A DNA stretch of 39,491 nucleotides from NCBI GenBank assembly GCA_040752355.1, contig JBFMHE010000028.1, positions 1 through 39,491 of the forward strand. Direction: 5' to 3'. The stretch comes from Nitrospirota bacterium (GTDB taxonomy: Bacteria > Nitrospirota > Thermodesulfovibrionia > Thermodesulfovibrionales > Dissulfurispiraceae). This document shows positions 8,816 to 17,982 of this stretch, in pieces (position 1 is the first letter of the stretch; each line of letters opens with the position of its first letter). Made by a program: the position numbers and the translations under genes. Below the pieces are notes generated by a model that ran no database searches, was not told the origin of the DNA, and saw only the letters and a program-made list of their open reading frames with translations.

Positions 8816-9061
8816 GGCCTCACTCGCCTCTGCTCGGTTTCATGTCCGGATATGTTACCACAGGGTAACTGTTTTAAGTTTTTCGTGAAATGCCCTGACC
8901 TGCCTGCCGCTGCGCTGCCGGGAAGCTGGAATGGAAATAAAAATATTTATATAATAAAAACAATATCTTGCGTCCTTGATCACATCGAGAGCAGCCCCGG
9001 GATGTCCGGCACAGGGAAGCCTCCCGGCGAAATGAACCGCACTTGAAGAGAAGTCTGCAGA
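8816..9061. other. Intergenic region, AT-rich in the middle
   Basis: No gene seen. It contains a short GTTACC/GGTAAC hairpin followed by T-rich sequence near 8854-8883 and an AT-rich block at about 8930-8970 that could hold the promoter of the PAP2-GT39 operon. I cannot define a convincing -35/-10 pair. Confidence 0.4.
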
Positions 9062-9490
9062 CTACAGGATATCTGCTACGGTCGTCTCGAAGATGAGCGC
9101 CTTCCCTGCGAGCGGATGGTTGCAGTCCATGGTATAGGTTTTTTCCGATATGCCGACGATCTTCGCCATGACCGGCATGCCATCAGCCCGGTAGAGCTGG
9201 AGCGGGTCACCGATCTCGAGATTATAGTCGAGCGGAATCTTCGCCCGTTCGAGCTCGAAGACCTTTTCCTTTACATACGGACCGTAGGCCAGCTCTGCCG
9301 GAATGACGATCACCTTCGTCTCACCCTCGGCCATGCCGATGACACCTTCTTCGAGGCCGGGAATCAGCTCGCCCTCCCCTACCGTGAACTCCAGAGGGTG
9401 GCCCTCCCGCGAAGCGTCAAAGACAGAGCCGTCTTCGAGCGTACCGGTGTAATAAATTCTTATAGTATCGCCCTTCTTTACTGTAGCCAT
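9062..9490 (-). CDS. FKBP-type peptidyl-prolyl isomerase, SlyD-like
   Basis: A 142-residue cytoplasmic prolyl isomerase/chaperone. The FKBP core is split (MATVKKGDTIRIYYTGTLED at the start, GMAEGETKVIVIPAELAYG) with an inserted IF chaperone domain at about 72-120, the SlyD arrangement. It lacks the histidine-rich tail of E. coli SlyD, so nickel delivery is less likely. AAGGAGAA sits three bases before the ATG. It is a stand-alone minus-strand gene, separated from the next upstream gene by a parS-like site. Confidence 0.9.
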   Translation of the reverse strand: MATVKKGDTIRIYYTGTLEDGSVFDASREGHPLEFTVGEGELIPGLEEGVIGMAEGETKVIVIPAELAYGPYVKEKVFELERAKIPLDYNLEIGDPLQLYRADGMPVMAKIVGISEKTYTMDCNHPLAGKALIFETTVADIL

Positions 9491-9556
9491 CGTTTCTCCT
9501 TAACCTTTCTCTTTAGTATAATTGGTCACCGCTTCTTTTTGTCATTGTCTCAGTAA

Positions 9557-9572
9557 TGTTCCACGTGGAACA
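9557..9572. promoter_or_regulatory. parS: parS site (ParB-binding palindrome) 1
   Basis: TGTTCCACGTGGAACA is a perfect 16-bp palindrome identical to a known variant of the ParB-binding parS consensus. It lies between two minus-strand genes and outside coding sequence. Confidence 0.9.
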
Positions 9573-9602
9573 CTACCGGCAAGTCTCAGAGGCTAGGGGA
9601 TA

Positions 9603-10136
9603 TCACTTCCTCTCGAGCAGATCGCCATCGACACGGATATGGTCTGCCTCGATCTCGGAGAGGGCGGTGAATACTCTCTTCACCCGCGGCTCCGCTGCCT
9701 CCTGGGCAGCACGGGCATAGAACGCCGAGGCGAACTGCTCCTTGTCCCGGGCAATCCTCAGGTTCTCTCTATCGCTCTCGGTGGCGACCTCTTTCCCCGG
9801 CTCCGGCTTCGGCGCCTCGCACTTAAGTATCTTCTTCACCGCCGAAGCGTGCTCATTCTCAACCTTGGACAGATACTTGAATATCCCCTGGAGCTCGACA
9901 TCCTTTGTCTTCGCCATCGCATCCCGGTAAAAGGCCGCATTGTTAACCTCGAGCTGGAGGGTCTGCTCGAGATTCTTACGGGATATGTCCGAAAGCGCCG
10001 TAATGCTCGTATTCTCATCCATCCATTCAGCACTCGGGACGAGATAATCGGCATGAGCACCGCAGAAGGGACAATTCGAGGGCTTCTCCTCTCCCATGTA
10101 AGGATCGCCACAGATCAGGCATCGATAGAAATTCAT
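9603..10136 (-). CDS. Rubredoxin-like zinc/iron ribbon plus ferritin-like (rubrerythrin-type) protein
   Basis: A 177-residue protein. Its N-terminus has a C6-x2-C9 ... C22-x2-C25 knuckle pair, as in rubredoxin-like domains. Residues ~45-175 form a four-helix ferritin-like domain with ExxH-type ligands (VENEHAS and EIEADH) and further glutamates (LQLEVNNAAFY). Rubrerythrins reduce peroxide, so an oxidative-stress role is plausible; here the rubredoxin-like domain is N-terminal, the reverse of classical rubrerythrin. ATG at 10136 is chosen because GGGAGGA lies six bases upstream; a longer reading from 10154 has none. Stand-alone gene. Confidence 0.8.
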   Translation of the reverse strand: MNFYRCLICGDPYMGEEKPSNCPFCGAHADYLVPSAEWMDENTSITALSDISRKNLEQTLQLEVNNAAFYRDAMAKTKDVELQGIFKYLSKVENEHASAVKKILKCEAPKPEPGKEVATESDRENLRIARDKEQFASAFYARAAQEAAEPRVKRVFTALSEIEADHIRVDGDLLERK

Positions 10137-10355
10137 TATGCGTCCTCCCGGCAACGATGAAATAACGACCTCTTTATCTTACCATGAAAGCCCCCGATTA
10201 CCTACTCTTCTGCACCCTCCCCCGCCAGCCTGCTTCACCGGAAGATGATGATCCAGCGGTGCTATAACTGAATTACGTGGTCAATCTATCAGGTGGTAAC
10301 TATCTCCATAATATTTTAAAAAGAACTCTTGACAAAGTCAGTGCAAGAGTATAGG

Positions 10356-10488
10356 CTACAAGCAAGGTGGTTGCCTAGCGACGAAAGCCCGGCGTAGCAA
10401 CCTGTAGGTCTCAGGAAGTTAAGTCGTAAGGTGTATAGCTTAAGATGTTGTACCGGTAGTGTCGTAAGAAGTAAATCTCATGACTTAA
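10356..10488 (+). ncRNA. Candidate structured RNA of unknown class
   Basis: Several exact complementary segments are nested: CTACA (10356-10360) with TGTAG (10403-10407), enclosing GGTTGC (10369-10374) with GCAACC (10397-10402); then TTAAGTC (10419-10425) with GACTTAA (10482-10488). Purine-rich loops such as GACGAAAGCCC lie within. The region has no protein-coding signal. It matches no riboswitch consensus that I can recall; a HEARO/omegaRNA-type family is one class to test. The strand is a guess from the TTGACA upstream. Confidence 0.35.
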
Positions 10489-10654
10489 AAACTCCAGGAG
10501 GTTTGGTGCAAGCAGTACCGGGCAAAACGAGCAGGCGCCACCTTTCTATTTTGTTCACGTAGTGTTCAAAAGCAGTTAGTTCCTTCCTAATACTCCTCGC
10601 CACGCAGTCTGCTAAAATTCCGTGCAGTACAGGCAGTAACACGTCTTCTTCCGC

Positions 10655-10785
10655 TGTCATTGCGAGCGGAGCGCGGCAGAAGAAAGTGGCACTGGTTGAA
10701 GGCATGAATCCTGAATAAAAGGACCTCTCTGAAGACCTGAGGAAAAGGCGAGATTGCCGCCGTCGCTCCGCTTCTCGCAATGACA
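10655..10785. repeat. Inverted-repeat (MITE/REP-like) element
   Basis: Perfect 12-bp terminal arms TGTCATTGCGAG (10655-10666) and CTCGCAATGACA (10774-10785) flank about 107 bp. Similarity continues inward (CGGAGCG, then CGGC-rich sequence). TCATTGCGAG-type palindromic repeats are widespread in several bacterial phyla. No transposase is present. Confidence 0.75.
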
Positions 10786-10860
10786 ACCCTCTAATGCTAC
10801 GGCAAGGCACAGCCGTTAGAGCCCACCCCTGCGCCCCTCCCGAGAGGAATCCCCCCAAGT

Positions 10861-10876
10861 TGTTCCACGTGGAACA
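10861..10876. promoter_or_regulatory. parS: parS site (ParB-binding palindrome) 2
   Basis: A second perfect copy of TGTTCCACGTGGAACA, two bases past the dgt stop codon and about 1.3 kb from the first copy. Two exact copies this close make chance very unlikely. Confidence 0.9.
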
Positions 10877-10878
10877 CG

Positions 10879-11916
10879 CTAAATCACCGTCCACTGCTGG
10901 GGGAGGAAGAGCCGGTCGTAGGTCATGAGGGCGAAGCTGTCGGTCATGCCGGCGATGAAGTCGCAGACCATCTTATTCCGATCCAGCTCCTTCTCGGGCG
11001 GGACATCCTTTGCGACTTCGTCGGAATGCTCCAGGTAGTACTCGTAAAGCGCTTTCAGGATGCCTTTCGCCTTGTTGAGCTCCCGTTGTATCGTTTCGCT
11101 TTCGTAGACATGCTCGAAGAGGAAGTCCCGGAGGCGATACATGGTGCTCGAAAGCTCCTCGCTGATGCCGATATGCCCGTGGCTGGCCGCAACCGTGGTC
11201 CTGATGGCATCGCGCACCATGGTGTCGATGCGCTTTGCATACGACTCGCCGAGGACCTTGCTGATCTCCTTCGGGACATCGGCCTTCTTGAGAACTCCTG
11301 CCCTGATGGCGTCGTCGAGGTCGTGGCTGAGGTAGGCGATGACATCCGACAGGCGCACCACCATGCCCTCGAGCGTCGCCGGCCGGTCCTTGGGATTCTC
11401 CGAGATAATGAGGCCCTTGCCTTTTGAATGCTTGGCAATACCGTCGCGGACTTCGTGGGTGAGGTTCAGGCCCTGCCCCTTGCTTTCGAGAAAATCGACG
11501 ACCCTGAGACTCTGCAGGTAATGATCGAAGCCGCCGGGGTGTATCTCGTTGAGCAGCGCCTCCCCAGCATGGCCGAAGGGGGTATGGCCCAGATCGTGGC
11601 CGAGGGCTATCGCCTCGACGAGGTCCTCGTTCAGCCGCAGCGCCCGCGCAATCGTCCGGGCTATCTGGGAGACCTCGAGCACATGGGTGAGGCGGGTCCT
11701 GTAGTGGTCGCCCCTGGGTGCAAGGAATACCTGGGTTTTATGCTTCAGGCGGCGGAAGGCTTTTGAGTGTATGATCCTGTCGCGGTCTCTCTGGAAGCAG
11801 GTCCTGAGGTCGTCCTCGCGCTCGTGCTTCGCCCTCCCCTTGCTCCGGGCGCTCAAGCAGGCCCTGGGATGGAGTATAGTCCGCTCTATTTCCTCTGTCT
11901 GCTCGCGTATGTTCAT
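10879..11916 (-). CDS. dgt: dGTPase-like deoxynucleotide triphosphohydrolase
   Basis: A 345-residue HD-domain enzyme of the Dgt family, which hydrolyses dNTPs to nucleoside and triphosphate and so controls dNTP pools. Visible metal ligands are in [13 protein letters not shown] and [17 protein letters not shown], plus a later D ([16 protein letters not shown]). The N-terminal [15 protein letters not shown] is the family signature. Which dNTP is preferred cannot be said. ATG at 11916 has no clear Shine-Dalgarno; the leader upstream contains a four-unit heptad array. A parS site lies directly beyond its stop. Confidence 0.92.
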   Translation of the reverse strand: MNIREQTEEIERTILHPRACLSARSKGRAKHEREDDLRTCFQRDRDRIIHSKAFRRLKHKTQVFLAPRGDHYRTRLTHVLEVSQIARTIARALRLNEDLVEAIALGHDLGHTPFGHAGEALLNEIHPGGFDHYLQSLRVVDFLESKGQGLNLTHEVRDGIAKHSKGKGLIISENPKDRPATLEGMVVRLSDVIAYLSHDLDDAIRAGVLKKADVPKEISKVLGESYAKRIDTMVRDAIRTTVAASHGHIGISEELSSTMYRLRDFLFEHVYESETIQRELNKAKGILKALYEYYLEHSDEVAKDVPPEKELDRNKMVCDFIAGMTDSFALMTYDRLFLPQQWTVI

Positions 11917-11922
11917 AAATAC

Positions 11923-11950
11923 CGTGAAGCGTAATGCGTAACGCGTGATG
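11923..11950. repeat. Heptad array A (CGTAACG type), four units
   Basis: Contiguous 7-base units CGTGAAG, CGTAATG, CGTAACG, CGTGATG with no gaps, between selA and dgt and inside the probable dgt leader. Same word family as the arrays at 24191, 31204, 34461, 34900 and 34954. Confidence 0.85.
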
Positions 11951-12007
11951 AGAGCAAAATATAAAAAGCCTGGAAACGTGCTTACAAGCCGAGCAATCAG
12001 AAGGCGC

Positions 12008-13408
12008 CTATATCAATGCAGCTCTCAGCCCTTTTATCAAATCCGGAATCTCACGCTCCCTGATCGTCCTCGCATCGAGGAGCAGCGCATCCTCCTTGAT
12101 CCGGGCGATGATGGGCGGCTTGCCGAGACGGAGCCGCTCTTCGAGTTTGTTCACCGATATCCTTTCCGGCCGTACTGCAACGGCAAAGGTCTCGAACTCT
12201 ATTTCGGGCAAGGCGCCGCCGCCTGATTGGGAGGAGTCGCTGATTACGGCTGCCGTCGCCAGGTCTTCGGCGCCGCCGAGCGCCTTCTTGAGCCTGGCCG
12301 CAATCCTCTTTGCCCTCGCCTGTATTGCGCCGGGGTCCTGCAGCAGCATCTGGAGTGTGGGGATTTCTCTCTTTGCCGTATCCTCATCAAGGTACTTCAT
12401 GAGCACCGCCTCGAAGGCCGACAGGGTCAGCTTATCTATTCTCACAGCCCGCATAAGGGGATATTTAGCAATAATATCAATAAGTCCTCTCCTGCCGACG
12501 ATCACGCCGCCCTGTGGCCCGCCCAGGAGCTTGTCGCCGCTGAAGCTGACGATATCGGCGCCCGCCTTTATCACCTCCTGGACCGTCGGCTCGATAGTTA
12601 TGCCGTAAGGTTTCAGGTCCACGAGACAGCCGCTGCCGAGATCGAACATTACCGGGATACCATGCTTCCTCCCGAGAGTGACCAGCTCATCAATCTCGAC
12701 CTCCTTGGTGAAGCCGATAATCCGGAAATTGGAGCGGTGTATTTTCAGGAGCATCCCGGTATTTCCGGTGATCGCATTCTCGTAATCGCGGAGGTGAGTC
12801 TTGTTCGTTGTCCCCACTTCGACCAGGGTGGCGCCGCTCGCGCTCATGACATCGGGCACTCTGAAGGAGCCGCCTATCTCGACGAGCTCTCCCCGGGAAA
12901 CGATCACTTCCTTTCCCCGGGAGAGCGCGGAGAGGCTCACAAACACCGCAGCGGCATTATTGTTGACGATGAGACTGCTCTCCGCGCCGGTGATGTCATT
13001 CAGGAGCCGTTGCACATGAGAGTATCGCTTTCCTCTTTTCCCCTCTTCGATCTCGTACTCGAGATTGGAGTAGCCGCAGGCGATGCGCTTCACATTCTCG
13101 AGGACATCCTCCGGGAGCACGGACCTGCCGAGGTTGGTGTGCATGACGATGCCGGTTGCGTTAATCACCGGCTGCAGGCTGAAGGCAGAGAGCTTTTCGA
13201 CATGGCTCTGGATATCGGCGAGCATCTCTTCGAGGGTGAATTCTTTCAGATCCCCTTTGAGGATCGCCTGCCGGTAGTCATCGATGGTCTCGCGTATAGC
13301 CTGGAGAAGGTAACGCCGGGGAAAGGTCCCCTGCCATGCCGCGCCCCGCGGTGACTTGAGCAGTTCATCGACAGACGGCAGTGATGACAGGAGCTGTTTT
13401 GTGCTCAT
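12008..13408 (-). CDS. selA: L-seryl-tRNA(Sec) selenium transferase
   Basis: SelA converts seryl-tRNA(Sec) to selenocysteyl-tRNA(Sec) with selenophosphate, using PLP. The 466-residue product has the N-terminal SelA domain ([10 protein letters not shown] ... [14 protein letters not shown]), and the PLP lysine in [16 protein letters not shown] at 13408 is preferred over a longer reading (13480), with a purine-rich GAGGGAGAAG upstream. Neither selB, selD nor a tRNA-Sec is in this window, so they must be elsewhere if the system works. A promoter at 13482-13511 fits this gene. Confidence 0.95.
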   Translation of the reverse strand: MSTKQLLSSLPSVDELLKSPRGAAWQGTFPRRYLLQAIRETIDDYRQAILKGDLKEFTLEEMLADIQSHVEKLSAFSLQPVINATGIVMHTNLGRSVLPEDVLENVKRIACGYSNLEYEIEEGKRGKRYSHVQRLLNDITGAESSLIVNNNAAAVFVSLSALSRGKEVIVSRGELVEIGGSFRVPDVMSASGATLVEVGTTNKTHLRDYENAITGNTGMLLKIHRSNFRIIGFTKEVEIDELVTLGRKHGIPVMFDLGSGCLVDLKPYGITIEPTVQEVIKAGADIVSFSGDKLLGGPQGGVIVGRRGLIDIIAKYPLMRAVRIDKLTLSAFEAVLMKYLDEDTAKREIPTLQMLLQDPGAIQARAKRIAARLKKALGGAEDLATAAVISDSSQSGGGALPEIEFETFAVAVRPERISVNKLEERLRLGKPPIIARIKEDALLLDARTIREREIPDLIKGLRAALI

Positions 13409-13481
13409 AGCGGTCTCTTCTCCCTCGTGCTGCTGTGCGGTATCATTGTCCGACTGCCGGGGCGAGCACCGGCGCAGCACT

Positions 13482-13511
13482 ATTTTACTCTTTTGTACAA
13501 AGGCTTTTCAA
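13482..13511 (-). promoter_or_regulatory. Probable selA promoter
   Basis: Minus strand: TTGAAA (13506-13511), 18-base spacer, TAAAAT (13482-13487), about 70 bases before the selA start codon. Confidence 0.5.
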
Positions 13512-13573
13512 AGGCAATACGTTTATATTATTATACATGCTCGGCTTTGTTCCGTCTTTCTTTAATGTACTGA

Positions 13574-13589
13574 GATATTTTGAAATATC
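13574..13589. promoter_or_regulatory. 16-bp dyad upstream of the aminotransferase
   Basis: GATATTT and AAATATC flank a TG centre, a perfect 7-bp inverted repeat 44 bases before the start codon at 13634. It may be an operator or a small hairpin in the leader; nothing else identifies its binding protein. Confidence 0.35.
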
Positions 13590-13633
13590 CAGGTGCTGTC
13601 GTAGACGTCAAATCAATTTTTGTGGAGGGTTGC

Positions 13634-14773
13634 ATGCTGAAGCGCTATCTTTTGGCCCCTGGGCCGACGCCGGTTCCGCCGGAAGTGTTACTCTCGATGG
13701 CGATGCCGATGATACACCACCGGGCGCCGGACTTCCTGCCCATTCTCGATTCGGCCAAAAAGGGATTGCAGTGGCTGTTCCAGACAAAGAACGACGTGCT
13801 TATCCTCACCTCTACCGGTACGGGAGGCATGGTCGGCTCGGTGAACAATTTTTTCAACCCCGGAGAGAAGGTCCTCGTCGTTAACGGCGGAAAGTTCGGC
13901 GAGCGCTGGACGAAGATAGCGCAGGCCTACGGCCTCAAGGTGGAAGAGATCGTCGTGGAGTGGGGTTACTCCATTAAGCCCGAGGCAGTCGAGGCGGCAT
14001 TGAAGAAGGATCCCGAGATCAAGGGCGTCTTTGTTCAGGCTACCGAGACTTCGACCGGCGTTTACCATGACATCGAGGGCCTCGGCAAGGTCATCAGGAA
14101 ATTCGAGAATACCCTCTTCATCGTCGATGCCATCAGCGCGCTCGTTGCGCAGGACCTGAGGACCGACGAGTGGGGCATCGATATAATGGTAGGCGGCTCG
14201 CAGAAGGGGCTGATGCTGCCGCCGGGGCTCGCCTTCGTGAGCGTGAGCGATAAGGCATGGAAGAAGAACGAGGCGTCGAAGATGCCGCGCTTCTATTTCA
14301 ACTTCAAGAAGGAGCGCGAAAACCTCGCCAAGAACCAGACGCTCTTCACCTCGGCGGTGACGCTCATCATCGGTCTCAACGAGGCGATCAAGATCCTCCA
14401 GAAAGAGGGGCTCGAAAATGTCTTCAAGCGCCACGCACGCCTCGCCAATGCGACGAGAGAGGCGGTCAAGGCGATGGGGCTCGGCCTCTACTCGAAAGAG
14501 TCGCCGAGCAACTCGGTGACCGCGATCGAGGCCCCTGCCGGAGTCGACGGCCAGGCGATCTATAAAATGCTGCGGGAGAAATACGGCATTACCGGCGCAG
14601 GCGGCCAGGATAAGGCGAAGGGCAAGATCTTCAGGCTCGCCCACCTCGGCTATGCCGATACCTTCGATGTGATCACCGGCATCGCGGCCCTCGAGATGGT
14701 GCTGAAAGAGCTGGGCTACAATGTGAAGCTCGGCACCGGTGTGGCAAAAGCGCAAGAATTGCTGATGCAATAA
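13634..14773 (+). CDS. Class V aminotransferase (alanine-glyoxylate / serine-pyruvate type)
   Basis: A 379-residue PLP enzyme with the family start MLKRYLLAPGPTPVPPEV, the TSTGTGGM phosphate-binding loop, VDAISALVAQDL and the PLP lysine in GGSQKGLMLPPG. GGAGGG lies four bases before the ATG. The next gene in the same direction is serA, so this enzyme may be the transaminase that follows PGDH in serine synthesis (phosphohydroxypyruvate to phosphoserine); related archaeal class V enzymes have that activity. Glyoxylate or serine-pyruvate transamination is the alternative. An intergenic heptad hairpin separates it from serA. Confidence 0.88.
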   Translation: MLKRYLLAPGPTPVPPEVLLSMAMPMIHHRAPDFLPILDSAKKGLQWLFQTKNDVLILTSTGTGGMVGSVNNFFNPGEKVLVVNGGKFGERWTKIAQAYGLKVEEIVVEWGYSIKPEAVEAALKKDPEIKGVFVQATETSTGVYHDIEGLGKVIRKFENTLFIVDAISALVAQDLRTDEWGIDIMVGGSQKGLMLPPGLAFVSVSDKAWKKNEASKMPRFYFNFKKERENLAKNQTLFTSAVTLIIGLNEAIKILQKEGLENVFKRHARLANATREAVKAMGLGLYSKESPSNSVTAIEAPAGVDGQAIYKMLREKYGITGAGGQDKAKGKIFRLAHLGYADTFDVITGIAALEMVLKELGYNVKLGTGVAKAQELLMQ

Positions 14774-14775
14774 AG

Positions 14776-14864
14776 ACAAGCAAGAGGTGAGAGCTAAGAA
14801 GTAGGAAGTAAAGGCAAAAGGAAATTCTTTTACTCTCACTTCTCACTTCCTGTTTCTTGCTTGT
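14776..14864. repeat. Heptad inverted pair B (GTGAGAA type)
   Basis: The left array has units AGGTGAG, AGCTAAG, AAGTAGG, AAGTAAA (14785-14812). The right half, read on the minus strand, repeats AAGTGAG-type units. The outer arms ACAAGCAAG (14776-14784) and CTTGCTTGT (14856-14864) are perfectly complementary. It fills the aminotransferase-serA gap and can form an imperfect hairpin in RNA. Confidence 0.75.
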
Positions 14865-14919
14865 TGTGCTATTCCGCTCACTCCAACATGAGGAGCTAAT
14901 AACGAAGGAGGTAGTAGGC

Positions 14920-16497
14920 ATGAAGGTTCTTGTAAGCGACAACATCTCATCGAACGGTGTCGAGATTCTCAGGAAGGCGGGGCTCGATGTAGACGTCAAG
15001 ACAGGCCTCAAGCCCGATGAATTGAAGTCCATCATCGGAGAGTACCATGCGCTCATCGTGCGCAGCGCCACAAAAGCGACCGCGGATATCATCGAGGCGG
15101 CGCACAACCTGAGGGTCATCGGCCGCGCGGGCTCCGGACTCGACAATGTCGATAAGGTCGCGGCATCGAAACGGGGCATCGTGGTGATGAACACGCCGGG
15201 CGGCAATACCATCACTACTGCAGAGCACGCGATTGCCATGATGTTCGCGGTCGCGAGGAAGATCCCCCAGGCCAATGCCTCCATGGCACAAGGATTATGG
15301 GAGAAGAAGAAGTTCATGGGCACCGAGCTTTACAACAAGGTCCTCGGCGTTATCGGGCTCGGCAACATCGGCGGCGAAGTGGCGCGGAGGGCGCAGGGAC
15401 TCGGCATGCAGGTCATCGCCTTTGACCCCTTCCTCAGCGAAGAAAAGGCGCGCACCATGGGGATCGAAAAGGTGGAGGTCGCCGAGCTCATAAAGCGTGC
15501 GGAATTCATAACCGTGCATACGCCGCTCACCAACGAGACGAAGGGCCTCATCCGGGCGGAGACCATAAAGACGATGAGAGACGGGGTCTACATTATCAAT
15601 TGCGCCCGCGGCGGCATCATCAATGAGAAGGACCTCTACGAAGCCCTCGAGAGCGGCAAGGTCGCCGGCGCTGCCCTGGACGTCTTCGAAAAGGAGCCGC
15701 CGGAAAACAACCCGCTCGTCGGCCACGACAAGGTGGTGTGCACGCCGCACCTCGGCGCTTCGACGCAGGAGGCGCAGGAGAATGTGGCGATCGCGGTTGC
15801 CGAGCAGATCGTCGATTATCTTGTGCACGGGACCATCAGGAATGCGGTCAACTTTCCCTCGATCCCTGCAGACCAGGTCGCTGTTCTCCAGCCCTACATT
15901 ACGCTGGCCGAGAAGATCGGCGGTTTCGCCTCGCAGATATTCGATGAAGGCATTACGGAGGTGACGCTCGAGTATCGCGGGGAGGCGACGACCCTCAACT
16001 CCTCCCCCATTACGATCGCCGCGCTGAAGGGGCTCCTCGATCCGATCCTTCTCGAGACGGTGAATTTCGTCAATGCGCCGTTCATCGCCAAGGAGAGGGG
16101 AATAGAGGTCAAGGAGACGAAGAGCAGGGACGCCGGCAATTACCAGAGCCTGATCGTCATGAAGGTGAAGTCTCCCCGGAAAGAGATACAGGTGCACGGC
16201 ACTCTCTTCAGCAAAGAGGACCCGCGGATCGTCAAGATAGACAACTTCATCGTGGAGATCGTCCCCGAGGGCAACATGCTGCTCATGTACAACAACGACA
16301 AACCCGGGGTGATCGGCAACATAGGGATGACGCTCGGCAAGAACACTATCAATATCGCCAGGATGCACTTCGGACGGGAGAGTGCAGGCGGGCGGGCGAT
16401 CTCGGTCGTCAATATCGATTCGGCGGTCTCGGACGAGATATTACGGGAGATAAAGAGCCTTCCGAATATCGTCGACGTCAAAGTCATAACGTTGTAA
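14920..16497 (+). CDS. serA: D-3-phosphoglycerate dehydrogenase (three-domain type)
   Basis: SerA oxidises 3-phosphoglycerate to 3-phosphohydroxypyruvate with NAD, the first step of serine synthesis. The 525-residue form has the substrate domain, the Rossmann motif GLGNIGGEVARRAQGLG, the catalytic arginine in NCARGGI and histidine in TPHLGAST, then the intervening (ASB) domain and a C-terminal ACT domain (MLLMYNNDKPGVIGNIG). The ACT domain suggests feedback control by serine. AAGGAGG stands eight bases before the ATG. It follows the class V aminotransferase and ends in a strong hairpin. Confidence 0.95.
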   Translation: MKVLVSDNISSNGVEILRKAGLDVDVKTGLKPDELKSIIGEYHALIVRSATKATADIIEAAHNLRVIGRAGSGLDNVDKVAASKRGIVVMNTPGGNTITTAEHAIAMMFAVARKIPQANASMAQGLWEKKKFMGTELYNKVLGVIGLGNIGGEVARRAQGLGMQVIAFDPFLSEEKARTMGIEKVEVAELIKRAEFITVHTPLTNETKGLIRAETIKTMRDGVYIINCARGGIINEKDLYEALESGKVAGAALDVFEKEPPENNPLVGHDKVVCTPHLGASTQEAQENVAIAVAEQIVDYLVHGTIRNAVNFPSIPADQVAVLQPYITLAEKIGGFASQIFDEGITEVTLEYRGEATTLNSSPITIAALKGLLDPILLETVNFVNAPFIAKERGIEVKETKSRDAGNYQSLIVMKVKSPRKEIQVHGTLFSKEDPRIVKIDNFIVEIVPEGNMLLMYNNDKPGVIGNIGMTLGKNTINIARMHFGRESAGGRAISVVNIDSAVSDEILREIKSLPNIVDVKVITL

Positions 16498-16511
16498 AGG
16501 GCGATACGCAG

Positions 16512-16551
16512 GGGCAACGAGCCGCGGCCGCAGTGCCGCGCCTCGTTGCCC
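16512..16551 (+). terminator. Strong hairpin terminator after serA
   Basis: GGGCAACGAG (16512-16521) pairs with CTCGTTGCCC (16542-16551), with inner pairing CGCGGC/GCCGCG, about 16 bp in all. The tail is only weakly T-rich (GTTTCTGG), so termination is likely but perhaps factor-assisted. purA starts 40 bases further. Confidence 0.65.
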
Positions 16552-16566
16552 GTTTCTGGTGTCTGA

Positions 16567-17877
<1,311 letters not shown>

Positions 17878-17882
17878 AAAAC

Positions 17883-17966
17883 AGGAGCCGGAATTCAGGA
17901 GTCAGAGCTCGGAGGACTGAAATCATTGCTTTCATACCGGCTCCTGACTCCTGAATTCCGGATTCC
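17883..17966. repeat. Heptad inverted pair C (AGGAGTC type)
   Basis: Left units AGGAGCC, GGAATTC, AGGAGTC, AGAGCTC (17883-17910). Right units GGCTCCT, GACTCCT, GAATTCC, GGATTCC (17939-17966) are nearly the reverse complement. The pair forms a long stem with a loop of about 28 bases between purA and comF. Confidence 0.85.
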
Positions 17967-17982
17967 TCTCCCCTGGCAAGAA

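Larger units (their letters stand above)
10137..10878. other. Gene-poor region of about 740 bp
   Basis: I see no convincing gene. It holds the candidate structured RNA (10356-10488), an inverted-repeat element (10655-10785) and a second parS site (10861-10876). TTGACA occurs at 10329-10334 with TATAGG 15 bases further, a sub-optimal promoter spacing. A 138-codon open frame on the minus strand (10478-10894) looks fortuitous. Confidence 0.6.

Noticed and set aside
10419-10432. Similarity of AAGTCGTAAG to the 3' end of 16S rRNA
   Set aside because: Too short and without the following anti-Shine-Dalgarno sequence; treated as chance.
10478-10894. 138-codon minus-strand frame in the gene-poor region
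   Set aside because: Crosses the inverted-repeat element and a parS site and has no ribosome site or family similarity.
11923-11950. Heptad arrays as CRISPR
   Set aside because: Units are contiguous, seven bases long and degenerate; there are no spacers and no cas genes.
12008-13408. A local selenocysteine cassette (selA with selB, selC and a selenoprotein)
   Set aside because: No tRNA-Sec, selB or gene with an in-frame TGA was found in the window.
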